Source: Planctomycetota bacterium (GTDB lineage Bacteria; Planctomycetota; Phycisphaerae; Tepidisphaerales; Tepidisphaeraceae). From it: a stretch of DNA of 9,838 nucleotides. The stretch is from the NCBI GenBank assembly GCA_029777755.1, contig JAKORQ010000202.1, forward strand, positions 1 to 9,838, read 5' to 3'. Each line of letters starts with the position of its first letter. Positions within the stretch are counted from its first letter, which is position 1. This document shows positions 1 to 9,750 of the stretch, in pieces. The translations under genes and the position numbers were made by a program. The notes beneath the pieces are model-generated. The model saw only the letters and a list, made by a program, of their open reading frames with translations, was not told where the DNA came from and ran no database searches.

Positions 1-224
1 GGAACGACGCGTCCTGGTTCAGCGGCGTCTGATCCGCGAATCTGGCCGCCATCTGGTTGACTGACGATGGCCCCCGGAGCCATCTGTCCCCCTGCCCCCT
101 GCTGCTGCCCCTGCCAGGGGACGACACGTCCCGGTTCGTCGGTACGCCCCGGCTCGTTGGCAGCCGCGTCCGACCCTCGGAGCTGTCCGCCATCGGGCTG
201 ATTAACGATGGCCCCGGGCGCCAT
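1..224 (-). repeat. Tandem repeat (about 47 residues) inside the secreted protein
   Basis: Copy 1 starts at M55 (224) and copy 2 at M102 (83). Both share MAPGAIV[N/S]QPDGGQ[L/I]RGSDAA and EPGRVVP. Copy 2 lacks eight residues that copy 1 has between the two shared blocks (residues 76-83), which include an extra EPGR. Copy 1 continues through W91 and a Gln run into copy 2. Copy 2 is cut by the edge, so the total copy number is unknown. Confidence 0.8.
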
Positions 225-386
225 CTGCGCGCCGGGCGCTTCCTGTGGGCCAGCCCCGGGTCCGGCCGCCCCCGCCGCCCCTGCCGCGGTTGCGCCACCG
301 GCACCACCTGTCCCACCATCAGCGGCCAGCGCCAGGGTGCCAATGGCCGTGGCCGCCGCGCTGATCAGGAATCTCTTGCTCGACAT
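1..386 (-). CDS. Secreted Gly/Ala/Pro/Gln-rich repeat protein, N-terminal part (cut by window edge)
   Basis: The frame is open from an ATG at 384-386 to the left edge (128 codons) with no stop, so the C-terminus is missing. The start is well supported: GGAGG at 392-396 lies 5 nt upstream. Residues 1-22 look like a Sec signal peptide, with K4-R5 followed by a hydrophobic Ala/Leu/Ile stretch ending in ALAA, so the product is probably exported. Residues 23-53 are low-complexity Gly/Ala/Pro. From M55 a unit of about 47 residues begins (MAPGAIVxQPDGGQ, then RGSDAA, then EPGRVVP) and starts again at M102. I recognise no domain family. A secreted or surface-attached low-complexity protein is the most that can be said; a catalytic domain could follow beyond the edge. 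The leader contains two hairpins (400-420 and 434-453). I am confident that it is a gene and unsure of its role. Confidence 0.8.
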   Translation of the reverse strand, partial: MSSKRFLISAAATAIGTLALAADGGTGGAGGATAAGAAGAAGPGAGPQEAPGAQMAPGAIVNQPDGGQLRGSDAAANEPGRTDEPGRVVPWQGQQQGAGGQMAPGAIVSQPDGGQIRGSDAAEPGRVV

Positions 387-391
387 AGTCC

Positions 392-396
392 CCTCC
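392..396 (-). promoter_or_regulatory. Strong Shine-Dalgarno site of the secreted protein gene
   Basis: On the minus strand GGAGG is followed by GGACT and then ATG, a near-ideal 5-nt spacing. This fixes the start at 386 and supports the reading frame, which has no stop inside the window. Confidence 0.8.
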
Positions 397-399
397 ATT

Positions 400-453
400 G
401 ATCGCGATCGTCGCGCGATCGAGAAACAAACCCGCCGCGAGCAAACTCGCGGC
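400..453 (-). promoter_or_regulatory. Two adjacent hairpins in the leader of the secreted protein gene
   Basis: Hairpin A is a perfect 8-bp stem, GCCGCGAG (434-441) with CTCGCGGC (446-453), and a 4-nt loop. On the minus strand it is followed by GGGTTTGTTTC, a weak T-rich run. Hairpin B pairs GATCGCG (400-406) with CGCGATC (414-420) and lies only 3 nt upstream of the Shine-Dalgarno site. They may act as a leader attenuator, as translation control or as mRNA stabilisers. The pairing is seen directly; a function is inferred. Confidence 0.4.
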
Positions 454-594
454 CTCCCCATAGAGAACATAGACCACTCGCGCAGGAGAATCAGCCAACT
501 TGGGAAATTCCCGAGAGTTGCCCTGTTGGCTTGGCGTACTGAACCGTTGGCTTGCACGCAACTCCATCGATCAGCATCAAGATTCAAAAATCCC

Positions 595-632
595 AAAAAA
601 AGAATCGCCCACCCACATCAGTGAATGGGCGA
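595..632 (-). terminator. Rho-independent terminator of the DHOD-like gene
   Basis: It lies 17 nt beyond the stop codon at 649-651. TCGCCCA (605-611) pairs with TGGGCGA (626-632). Inside, after a 2x2 internal loop, CAC (614-616) pairs with GTG (621-623) around a tetraloop. On the minus strand the stem is followed by TTC and then seven T (595-601). This is a classic intrinsic terminator for leftward transcription and separates this gene from the secreted protein gene. Confidence 0.8.
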
Positions 633-648
633 AGTTCGTTGTCGACAG

Positions 649-1662
649 TTACTTTCCGCCGTTGTTCTGGTCAGGCCGCCAGGTCTGGAGGATGCGCATG
701 TAGTTGGCGCGCTCGAAGGCGCCCGGGTCGGGGCAGCGGGCCAGGCTCATGTTGCCGCGCATCTGCTGGATCGAGCTGTATTCCAGCTTCTCCAGCATCT
801 GGGCTACGCCATCACGCAGTTCCTTCAGATATTCCGTGCCGCGGTCCAGCAGGCAGGAAACCACCTGTACCGCATGTGCGCCGGCCATCACGGCCTTGAT
901 CACATCCAACGGCGTATGCACGCCGCCGGAGCAGGCCAGGTTCGCACCCAGCTTGCGCGACAGGATCGCCAGCCAACGCAGACGCAGAAGCAGCTCATCG
1001 CTGCTGGAGAGCTTGAGCGTGGGGTTCACTTCCAGCTTCTCGATGTCGATGTCCGGCTGGTAGAAGCGGTTGAACAGCACCAGGCCATCCACGCCCAGGT
1101 CATCAAGCTGATGGGCGAAGTTCGCCAGCGAGCTGTAGTAGGGCGAGAGCTTCACCGACACGGGGATGCTCACGGCCTGCGTCACGGCGCGGACGACCTC
1201 AAGTGTGCGCTTTTCGAGCTGGTCGCCGGACTCCTGCGGATCGGTCGCCAGGGTGTACACGTTCAGTTCCAGGGCATCGGCGCCGGCCTGCTGGATCAGC
1301 TTGGCGTAATCGGTCCAGCCGCCCACGGTCGAGCCGTTGAGCGAGGCGATCACCGGGATGCGTACGGCCTGCTTGATCTTGCGGATCTGCTCCAGGTACT
1401 GGTCCGGACCCAGACGATACTCATCCGGCTTGGGGAAGTAGCTGAGCGCCTCGGCGTAGCTGTCGGCGTACATTTCCATGTGGTAGATGCTCGCAAGCCG
1501 TTCGCCGGAGATCTGCTCTTCAAACAGCGAATGCATGACGATGGCCGAGGCACCGTAGTCTTCCAGCCGGCGCACCTCTCCAATGTCATCAACAAGCGGA
1601 GAAGCACCGGGCATGATCGGGGATGAGAGTCTGAAACCGAGATAGTTGGTAGAGAGATCCAT
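649..1662 (-). CDS. Dihydroorotate dehydrogenase-like FMN protein (probably not a true PyrD)
   Basis: A 337-residue TIM-barrel protein of the dihydroorotate dehydrogenase superfamily. I chose the ATG at 1660-1662 because GGAG (1669-1672) lies 6 nt upstream; an in-frame start 14 codons earlier has no such support. FMN-barrel signs: an N-terminal strand and loop with SSPIMPGASPL (13-23), VKLSP with K171, and the phosphate-binding turn CSGGV at 244-248. In genuine PyrD proteins the strand corresponding to ELN (132-134) continues as SCPN, leading into the catalytic-base region; here it reads VYTLATDPQ. I recall this as the DHOD-like subgroup that keeps the FMN site but lacks catalytic residues, and that subgroup is often found near nifJ. 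A role in pyrimidine synthesis is therefore unlikely; a redox partner or accessory role beside PFOR is inference. It lies downstream of nifJ on the same strand but has its own terminator and probably its own promoter. Confidence 0.9.
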   Translation of the reverse strand: MDLSTNYLGFRLSSPIMPGASPLVDDIGEVRRLEDYGASAIVMHSLFEEQISGERLASIYHMEMYADSYAEALSYFPKPDEYRLGPDQYLEQIRKIKQAVRIPVIASLNGSTVGGWTDYAKLIQQAGADALELNVYTLATDPQESGDQLEKRTLEVVRAVTQAVSIPVSVKLSPYYSSLANFAHQLDDLGVDGLVLFNRFYQPDIDIEKLEVNPTLKLSSSDELLLRLRWLAILSRKLGANLACSGGVHTPLDVIKAVMAGAHAVQVVSCLLDRGTEYLKELRDGVAQMLEKLEYSSIQQMRGNMSLARCPDPGAFERANYMRILQTWRPDQNNGGK

Positions 1663-1684
1663 AGCTGGCTCCGTTAACGTGGGA

Positions 1685-1696
1685 CCCGCGCGCGGG
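1685..1696. repeat. Perfect 12-bp GC palindrome in the leader of the DHOD-like gene
   Basis: CCCGCGCGCGGG lies 22 nt upstream of the start codon and downstream of the putative -10 at 1714-1719, so it would be within the mRNA leader. It could form a short hairpin or be an operator. No function can be assigned. Confidence 0.4.
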
Positions 1697-1713
1697 AACA
1701 GCACACAATGCTA

Positions 1714-1742
1714 AGTGTACCGGCAAGCGAGGCTTTCATCCA
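1714..1742 (-). promoter_or_regulatory. Possible promoter of the DHOD-like gene
   Basis: On the minus strand TACACT (1714-1719) resembles a -10 element, with a poor -35 TGGATG (1737-1742) at 17 bp. Transcription would begin about 45 nt upstream of the start codon. The same TACACT hexamer lies upstream of nifJ and of the membrane protein gene, which gives it some weight. Confidence 0.3.
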
Positions 1743-2072
1743 TAGCCGAATTGGCATGTAAAACGGTAAATCCCGGGGAAAAGCGGGCTTGCGACGACGC
1801 GCTGCATGGTTCCGGCAATCGTCCCCATCACCCACGGGAGTAGTTCAGCCCGATCGCGCAGATCATCGACTCGCGAAGCGCGCCAGGACGCAAAGACAAC
1901 ATGGCGCGACAAGGCCTTCCACGCGCGCCGCGGCGATCCGGGTTTCACCACGGAGCGACGATGTCGAATGGCTCATCTACCAGGCAAGTCACATGGATGT
2001 CGCTGCGAGGCCAACAAGTCGCCTCCGTGCATCAGTGTCTCCGTGGTCAAACCCCATTCGCCAAAAGTACCA
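1720..2072. other. Non-coding gap between nifJ and the DHOD-like gene
   Basis: No convincing gene is present. Short open frames on both strands lack ribosome binding sites and have arginine/serine-rich translations typical of shadow reading. Contents: the -35 side of the putative DHOD-like promoter on the left and an inverted-repeat element at 1941-2053, with the nifJ hairpin just beyond. The stretch GCGCGCCAGGACGCAAAGACAAC near 1879-1901 is reminiscent of degenerate 'cgcaaag' repeats I have seen in intergenic DNA of environmental bacteria. Confidence 0.6.
1941..2053. repeat. Inverted-repeat-bounded element (possible dispersed intergenic repeat)
   Basis: GGTTTCACCACGGAG (1941-1955) is the reverse complement of CTCCGTGGTCAAACC (2039-2053) with one mismatch in 15. 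Within the right arm the CTCCGTG core occurs twice (2023-2029 and 2039-2045). The right arm read on the minus strand is ACCACGGAGACACTGATG followed by CACGGAGG. This resembles the 'accacggagacacggagg' intergenic repeat recurring in many environmental bacterial genomes (recalled, not searched). No transposase is present. Confidence 0.5.
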
Positions 2073-2102
2073 TCGCCCGCGCCGGGATCCCGACGCGGGC
2101 GA
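2063..2102 (-). terminator. Probable nifJ terminator hairpin
   Basis: TCGCCCGCG (2073-2081) pairs perfectly with CGCGGGCGA (2094-2102), enclosing a further self-complementary core CGGGATCCCG (2083-2092). The hairpin lies 30 nt beyond the nifJ stop. On the minus strand only TTTT (2063-2066), about six bases past the stem, follows it. The stem is very strong and the T-run weak, so termination could be partial. Confidence 0.6.
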
Positions 2103-2132
2103 GGTCATGACCACTTCACTTTCGCCGGAGGC

Positions 2133-5735
<3,603 letters not shown>

Positions 5736-5741
5736 GCCGCC

Positions 5742-5769
5742 AGTGTACACGGCGCACCGGGGGCATCAA
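5742..5769 (-). promoter_or_regulatory. nifJ promoter P1, possibly giving a leaderless mRNA
   Basis: On the minus strand TTGATG (5764-5769), a 16-bp spacer and TACACT (5742-5747). The hexamer ends six bases before the nifJ ATG, which would put the transcription start on or beside the A of ATG. No strong Shine-Dalgarno is present (only GGCGG, part of the same bases), which fits leaderless translation. Confidence 0.4.
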
Positions 5770-5792
5770 GGCAGGCAGAATAACCGGCACCG

Positions 5793-5822
5793 ATACTAGA
5801 CCCCCTCATTCCGCACAGTCAA
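5793..5822 (-). promoter_or_regulatory. nifJ promoter P2, sigma-70 type
   Basis: On the minus strand TTGACT (5817-5822), an 18-bp spacer and TAGTAT (5793-5798). The -35 matches the consensus at five of six positions and the -10 at four of six. It would give a leader of about 50 nt before the nifJ ATG. Confidence 0.45.
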
Positions 5823-6015
5823 CATGCCCTATAGGATTCGCATGATTTGAATAGGGACAAAAAGGTAAGGTTTTTCCCGAGGAAAATCACATGTGTTTGG
5901 TTGTTTATTCGCCCGGCCTCACGAATTCGTCGAAGTTTCCTGCTAACAGAAGAACTTGTTTTGTCACCGCCGGCTTCTGTGAGATTTCCGACATAAGCAC
6001 AAGCGCATGAGGATG
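5823..6015. other. Divergent regulatory region between nifJ and the membrane protein gene
   Basis: This non-coding stretch is visibly more A+T-rich than its surroundings. It contains several symmetric words: ATTC (5836-5839) with GAAT (5848-5851) inside two ATAGG copies; TTTTCC (5872-5877) with GGAAAA (5881-5886) around CGA; CACATGTG (5888-5895); and ACGAATTCGT (5921-5930). These are candidate operators for either divergent gene. None matches a regulator site I can name. Confidence 0.4.
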
Positions 6016-6044
6016 TGCAAATCTTCAGCCCGGCCGGTTACACT
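6016..6044 (+). promoter_or_regulatory. Possible promoter of the membrane protein gene
   Basis: TACACT (6039-6044) resembles a -10 element, with a weak TGCAAA (6016-6021) 17 bp upstream. Transcription would begin near 6051-6053, only a few bases before the TTG start at 6056. Either the mRNA is almost leaderless or a later in-frame start is used. Confidence 0.3.
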
Positions 6045-6055
6045 GGGCCCTGATC

Positions 6056-8287
6056 TTGAGCAGTATTGCTGATAGTACCACATCGCCTGCTTCACCTTCG
6101 CCGCGGCGGGGAAGAGCAGCCCACCGCGAGCGCCTCGCCGGGCACGCCCGCATCGTGGGCAGCGGCCTCGCGATGGCCGCCCGCCTTGGTGTGCTGGCCG
6201 TCGTGATGCTTTTCGCCCTGGCGATGCTGACCGACATGCGGCATCCGTTCCTCGACGCCGATGAAATGAGCCGCATGGTGGCTGTGCTGTTCTGCGTGGT
6301 CTTCATCGCCCGCATGGTTGCCCCCTATGCCAACGGCGCGCTGGTGAGCTTTGCCGCCATGCTCTTCACCAGCATCGTGACATGCCTGGTTGTTGTGGAG
6401 GCGTTTCTACATCTGCGCCCCCGTGATCCCGGGACGCAGATACTGCTCGCCTATGTGGTGAGCATGCTCGCCGGCGGCGTCGCGGGACATTTCGTGTTCG
6501 ATGTGCTCAATTTCCTCCTGCGAAAACTCAAGGCCAGTCAGGCCAATACGGCTGCCCTCGCCGACGACACCGCCGGCGATCGCGAAGATCCGCTGCGGCG
6601 GCTCGTTTCGCGCATCTTCCACGGCCTGGGATCGCTTTTCCACGCGCTGCGACTGCTGCTGGCAGGGTATGTGGTGGCGTTTCTCGTTCCCCTTGCCTAT
6701 GACCTCGCTCGCGCGGCCAGGGCGGGAGGGGTGACTATGCAGCGCGAGTACGATTTCTACTTAAGCATGGCGATTGCCGGGGCCATGGGGGGATGCGTGC
6801 TGCTGCCGCTGGGCCGCATCAAGGCGCTGGCGGCGACCGCCATCGCCCTGCTGGTGTGCGTCCATGCGGGCATCGCCTGCGTCCTGCCCACCCACGGTAT
6901 CGCGGGATTCTCGCGCGCAGCTTCCGTCGCATCTCCCACCATCTTCATCGGGAGCGGCATCGCCCTGCTGGCCTGTCTCATCGCGCATTTTCTAGCCTCC
7001 CACGCGCTGCGGGCGTTGCGGGCGTGGTTGGCGAAGCAGTATGAGACAGGCGCCAATGATGCGACGGAAGAATGCTGTGAACGATGTGGCTATTTGCTGC
7101 ATGGTTCTCCCTCCAAGCGCTGCGAGAGTTGCGGGATCGACATGGTGCGCTGCCCTGAGTGTGGCCATCGGCAGCCCTCGGGCGTGCTGCATGCCCTGAC
7201 GCTCGATCGCCTTCACAAGTGCCACCTGGCGATCAGGATAAGCGCGTGGCTGATGACGGCGCTGGTCGCATTCCTCACGCTTGGCCCCTGGTTTGCCATT
7301 GGTGTCGGCGGATTGTACCTGCGGAGGTTCGACTTTCAGGAGTTCGTGCTGTTCAACGTGTCGGCGGCCATACTCATCGCGCCGCTGCGCCTGCTGCTGA
7401 TGCGATTCCGTCCGCTGCATGTGGTTTCGCTGGCCATCAGCGTCATTCCCCTGCTGGTGGTATTTGCCGGTACATCGATAAGGTATACGGATAGCAGACT
7501 GGTGCCCATGGTCATCATCTACTTCGCACCCGGCTGGCTGATTGGAGCGTTCCTTGCGCCGATGCTGTGGCGCTGCTGGCTGCGCCTGATGTATGGTCCG
7601 GCCGGTGAGGCGGTCTATGGGTGGCATATCTCGAAGCCGTATCGCCGCCCTGCCGCTGGCGGTGTGGAGTATGTGATCGCGAGAGAGTGGCCGATGACAT
7701 GCAGCGGGTGTGGCACGGCGGCGGCCGACGGCGTAACACACCGCTGCGAGGCCTGCCAGGTGCTGGAGATGCGCTGCTCGTCATGCTCCGCGAACATGCC
7801 GATCCCCGAGGTGCGCATGGGAATGGAAACCCTGATCACCCGTGCGCGGCTTGCCCTTCTGGCGCTGATTGGCGGCGCGTCGGCCCCCATCCTGGTGATT
7901 CTCTGGTTGATGTTCCTTGGCTTCACAAGCAACATACGCTACGAGCAGTGGCCGCCCTACGCGCTCGCCTTCGCCATGGGCGTGTGGGTTCGCCTGAGCC
8001 TGGTCAGGCGGAAGTTCCCATTCGCCTTGGCATGGGTGGTGGCCGCGATCCTGGCCGGCGCCTTGATCGTACCGGCTCTGCTGTTCACAGATTGGCTGAC
8101 CCCTGGTTACTGGCGACATTGCGCAGGCCTGCTGGCCACGGGTGTGCTGGGGGCGTTCAGCGCAGTTCCTTTGCTGCAACTGCTGGCCAGGGCGACGCTC
8201 CCGCAGGCCAACGCCGCCGCGCTGGTGGATTTCCTCCGCGGCCGGGCGACCCTTGACGAATCAGCCGGCAAGCTGAACGCGCAGTAG
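6056..8287 (+). CDS. Polytopic membrane protein with two six-cysteine (three CxxC) modules
   Basis: A 743-residue protein that I do not recognise as a named family. By eye it has about 16 hydrophobic helices: four at about 44-155, four at about 198-316, four at about 395-508 and four at about 597-712. Two soluble cysteine modules separate the last three groups: C341, C344, C356, C359, C366, C369 and C549, C552, C564, C567, C574, C577. Both have the spacing CX2C-X11-CX2C-X6-CX2C, which points to internal duplication. The first contains CERCGYLLHG, a zinc-ribbon style I associate with Planctomycetota. The modules probably bind zinc; they lack the CH of cytochromes and have no ferredoxin spacing. 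The start is uncertain: TTG 6056 gives the longest frame, while GTG 6155 and ATG 6173 (residue 40) are alternatives, and none has a good ribosome binding site. The protein may be a sensor, transporter or envelope assembly factor; nothing in the sequence decides. Confidence 0.85.
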   Translation: MSSIADSTTSPASPSPRRGRAAHRERLAGHARIVGSGLAMAARLGVLAVVMLFALAMLTDMRHPFLDADEMSRMVAVLFCVVFIARMVAPYANGALVSFAAMLFTSIVTCLVVVEAFLHLRPRDPGTQILLAYVVSMLAGGVAGHFVFDVLNFLLRKLKASQANTAALADDTAGDREDPLRRLVSRIFHGLGSLFHALRLLLAGYVVAFLVPLAYDLARAARAGGVTMQREYDFYLSMAIAGAMGGCVLLPLGRIKALAATAIALLVCVHAGIACVLPTHGIAGFSRAASVASPTIFIGSGIALLACLIAHFLASHALRALRAWLAKQYETGANDATEECCERCGYLLHGSPSKRCESCGIDMVRCPECGHRQPSGVLHALTLDRLHKCHLAIRISAWLMTALVAFLTLGPWFAIGVGGLYLRRFDFQEFVLFNVSAAILIAPLRLLLMRFRPLHVVSLAISVIPLLVVFAGTSIRYTDSRLVPMVIIYFAPGWLIGAFLAPMLWRCWLRLMYGPAGEAVYGWHISKPYRRPAAGGVEYVIAREWPMTCSGCGTAAADGVTHRCEACQVLEMRCSSCSANMPIPEVRMGMETLITRARLALLALIGGASAPILVILWLMFLGFTSNIRYEQWPPYALAFAMGVWVRLSLVRRKFPFALAWVVAAILAGALIVPALLFTDWLTPGYWRHCAGLLATGVLGAFSAVPLLQLLARATLPQANAAALVDFLRGRATLDESAGKLNAQ

Positions 8288-8340
8288 AGCAGCTTCAGGC
8301 ACGATATCACACACTCACGAATCCCCAAGCTCGCGACCAA

Positions 8341-8358
8341 CGCCTAAGTCGCTTGGCG
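8341..8358. terminator. Weak hairpin between convergent genes
   Basis: CGCC (8341-8344) pairs with GGCG (8355-8358), and AAG (8346-8348) with CTT (8352-8354) around TCG, with one bulged T. It lies in the 141-bp gap between the stops of the membrane protein and epimerase genes. Neither side has a T-run, so a terminator role is only suggested by position. Confidence 0.25.
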
Positions 8359-8428
8359 CTTCGGGCCTGCTCCAGTCCAGCGGCAAACCCAAGGCCTGTT
8401 GTTACTATTTGTATTACAATGACTTACA

Positions 8429-9382
8429 TCAAATCAGCTTCTCATCCCGCATCCATCGGATGAAGTTCTCCAGGCCCTGCTCTACCTGGATCTTTGGCAT
8501 CCATCCAAGTTTGGCGGTTGTTTGGGAGATGTCCGCATAGGTGATCAGCGGTTCCGAGGGAGGCGTGGGGGTGTCCTTCTTGATCGCTGGCTTACCCAGG
8601 AGCTGCTCGAGGATCTCCACGAAGCGCAGGTTTTCCACCGGGTTGCCGCAGCCAAGGTTGAGGATCTGCCAGTCCAGGCGCCTGTCGATGGCGGCGACGA
8701 AGCCGGCGACGATGTCATCTATATATGTCCAGTCGCGCTTGAGACGCCCGCCGCCAAACAGGTTCAGCTCCCGCCCTTCCAGGATGGCGTAGGTCCACTG
8801 CCAGGGCATCATGTCAGGTCGGCCGGCCGGGCCGTAGACATTGAAGAAGCGCAGGATGGTGGTAGGCAGCTTCCAGAGGTGGTGGTAGCAGTGCGCCAGC
8901 AGTTCCATGGCCCGCTTGCTGGCCGGGTAGGGCGCCAGCGGCTTGTCGGCCGCGGCGTCGATGGAGAACGGCACCGGCGTGCTTGAGCCATACACCGAGC
9001 CGGTGGAAGCGAGCACCATGGTGGGGTTGCCATTCAGGCGGGCGGCGTCGAGCAGGTTCATGGAGCCCTGCACGTTGACTTCACCATAGATGAGCGGGTG
9101 CTGCACCGAGTAGCGGACGGCGGCCATGGCGGCCAGGTGCGCTACGGCGTCGAACCTCTCGCGGGCGAACAGGTCGCATAACATGGCGGCGTCGCGGAGG
9201 TCCCCCTCCACGAAGGTAAAGCCCGTTCTACCCTCCAGCGCGCGTAGACGACGGCGTTTGTGCTCGATGGGGTAGTAGTCGTTGAGGTTGTCCAGGCCAA
9301 CGACGACATCGCCGCGTTCAAGGAGAGTGCGGGAAAGGTGGGCGCCGACGAAGCCGGCGGCCCCGGTGACGAGAACTTTCAT
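8429..9382 (-). CDS. NAD-dependent sugar-nucleotide epimerase, UDP-glucuronate 4-epimerase-like
   Basis: A 317-residue extended short-chain dehydrogenase/reductase. The Rossmann motif is TGAAGFVG (6-13). The catalytic residues are T127 in STGSVYG (126-132), Y152 and K156 in YPASK. Three features match UDP-glucuronate 4-epimerases of the LpsL/CapI type: LDNLNDYY (30-37), the AAVRYSVQHPLIY segment, and FFNVYGPAGRPDMMPW followed by AILEGREL and RDWTYIDDIV. It probably interconverts UDP-glucuronate and UDP-galacturonate, or a related pair, for capsule, LPS or other polysaccharide. The exact substrate cannot be read from sequence; UDP-glucose 4-epimerase or a dehydratase is less likely. The start at 9382 has AGGAAGGA upstream at slightly long spacing. 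It converges with the membrane protein gene and has no sugar-biosynthesis neighbour in the window. Confidence 0.9.
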   Translation of the reverse strand: MKVLVTGAAGFVGAHLSRTLLERGDVVVGLDNLNDYYPIEHKRRRLRALEGRTGFTFVEGDLRDAAMLCDLFARERFDAVAHLAAMAAVRYSVQHPLIYGEVNVQGSMNLLDAARLNGNPTMVLASTGSVYGSSTPVPFSIDAAADKPLAPYPASKRAMELLAHCYHHLWKLPTTILRFFNVYGPAGRPDMMPWQWTYAILEGRELNLFGGGRLKRDWTYIDDIVAGFVAAIDRRLDWQILNLGCGNPVENLRFVEILEQLLGKPAIKKDTPTPPSEPLITYADISQTTAKLGWMPKIQVEQGLENFIRWMRDEKLI

Positions 9383-9605
9383 GGCTTAGCGGTCCTTCCT
9401 CTGGTGCAGTGCCCTGCTGCCCTGCAGACCATCGATTGTGCCGGGAGAAGGCGTGTGGTGCAAGTGGCGGCGAGCGGTGGTTTGGGGTTGCAATGGCCGT
9501 GAGGGCATTTGCCGCAAGGTGTGGCGGGCGGTCCCCGTCCGCGGGAGTTGGGGTGATCCGCGGCGAATGCGCACTGTCAGGGCCAGGGGGCCCGGGGTGT
9601 GCATT

Positions 9606-9621
9606 AGTTCCACATGTGGCC
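9606..9621. promoter_or_regulatory. Degenerate parS-like site
   Basis: AGTTCCACATGTGGCC matches the parS at 9752-9767 at 10 of 16 positions, with seven of eight in the left half. It also contains the palindrome CCACATGTGG (9610-9619). It may be a decayed site or chance. Confidence 0.25.
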
Positions 9622-9750
9622 ACATTGCGAGCAGCAACGAAGGGGGAGTTGCGCGCGGGAGGTGTTGCGATGCAGATGCGGCCAAGGTAGTTGCCTTCGT
9701 TCTGAGATATTGCAGGATTGGAAGGGCGTATCGTCTGGAACTCGGTGCGC

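Noticed and set aside
208..624. Plus-strand frames over the secreted protein gene
   Set aside because: They are Pro/Ala-rich mirror translations of a repeat-coding strand, without a ribosome binding site. The minus strand has the signal peptide and Shine-Dalgarno.
625..1626. 333-codon plus-strand frame opposite the DHOD-like gene
   Set aside because: It has the same antisense-shadow composition, and the minus-strand protein has clear family features.
649..1662. Calling the gene pyrD
   Set aside because: The SCPN catalytic-loop motif is missing, so I kept a DHOD-like name without a symbol.
6992..7741. 249-codon minus-strand frame inside the membrane protein gene
   Set aside because: It is an Arg/Gln/His-rich shadow; the plus strand shows helices and exactly repeated cysteine spacing.
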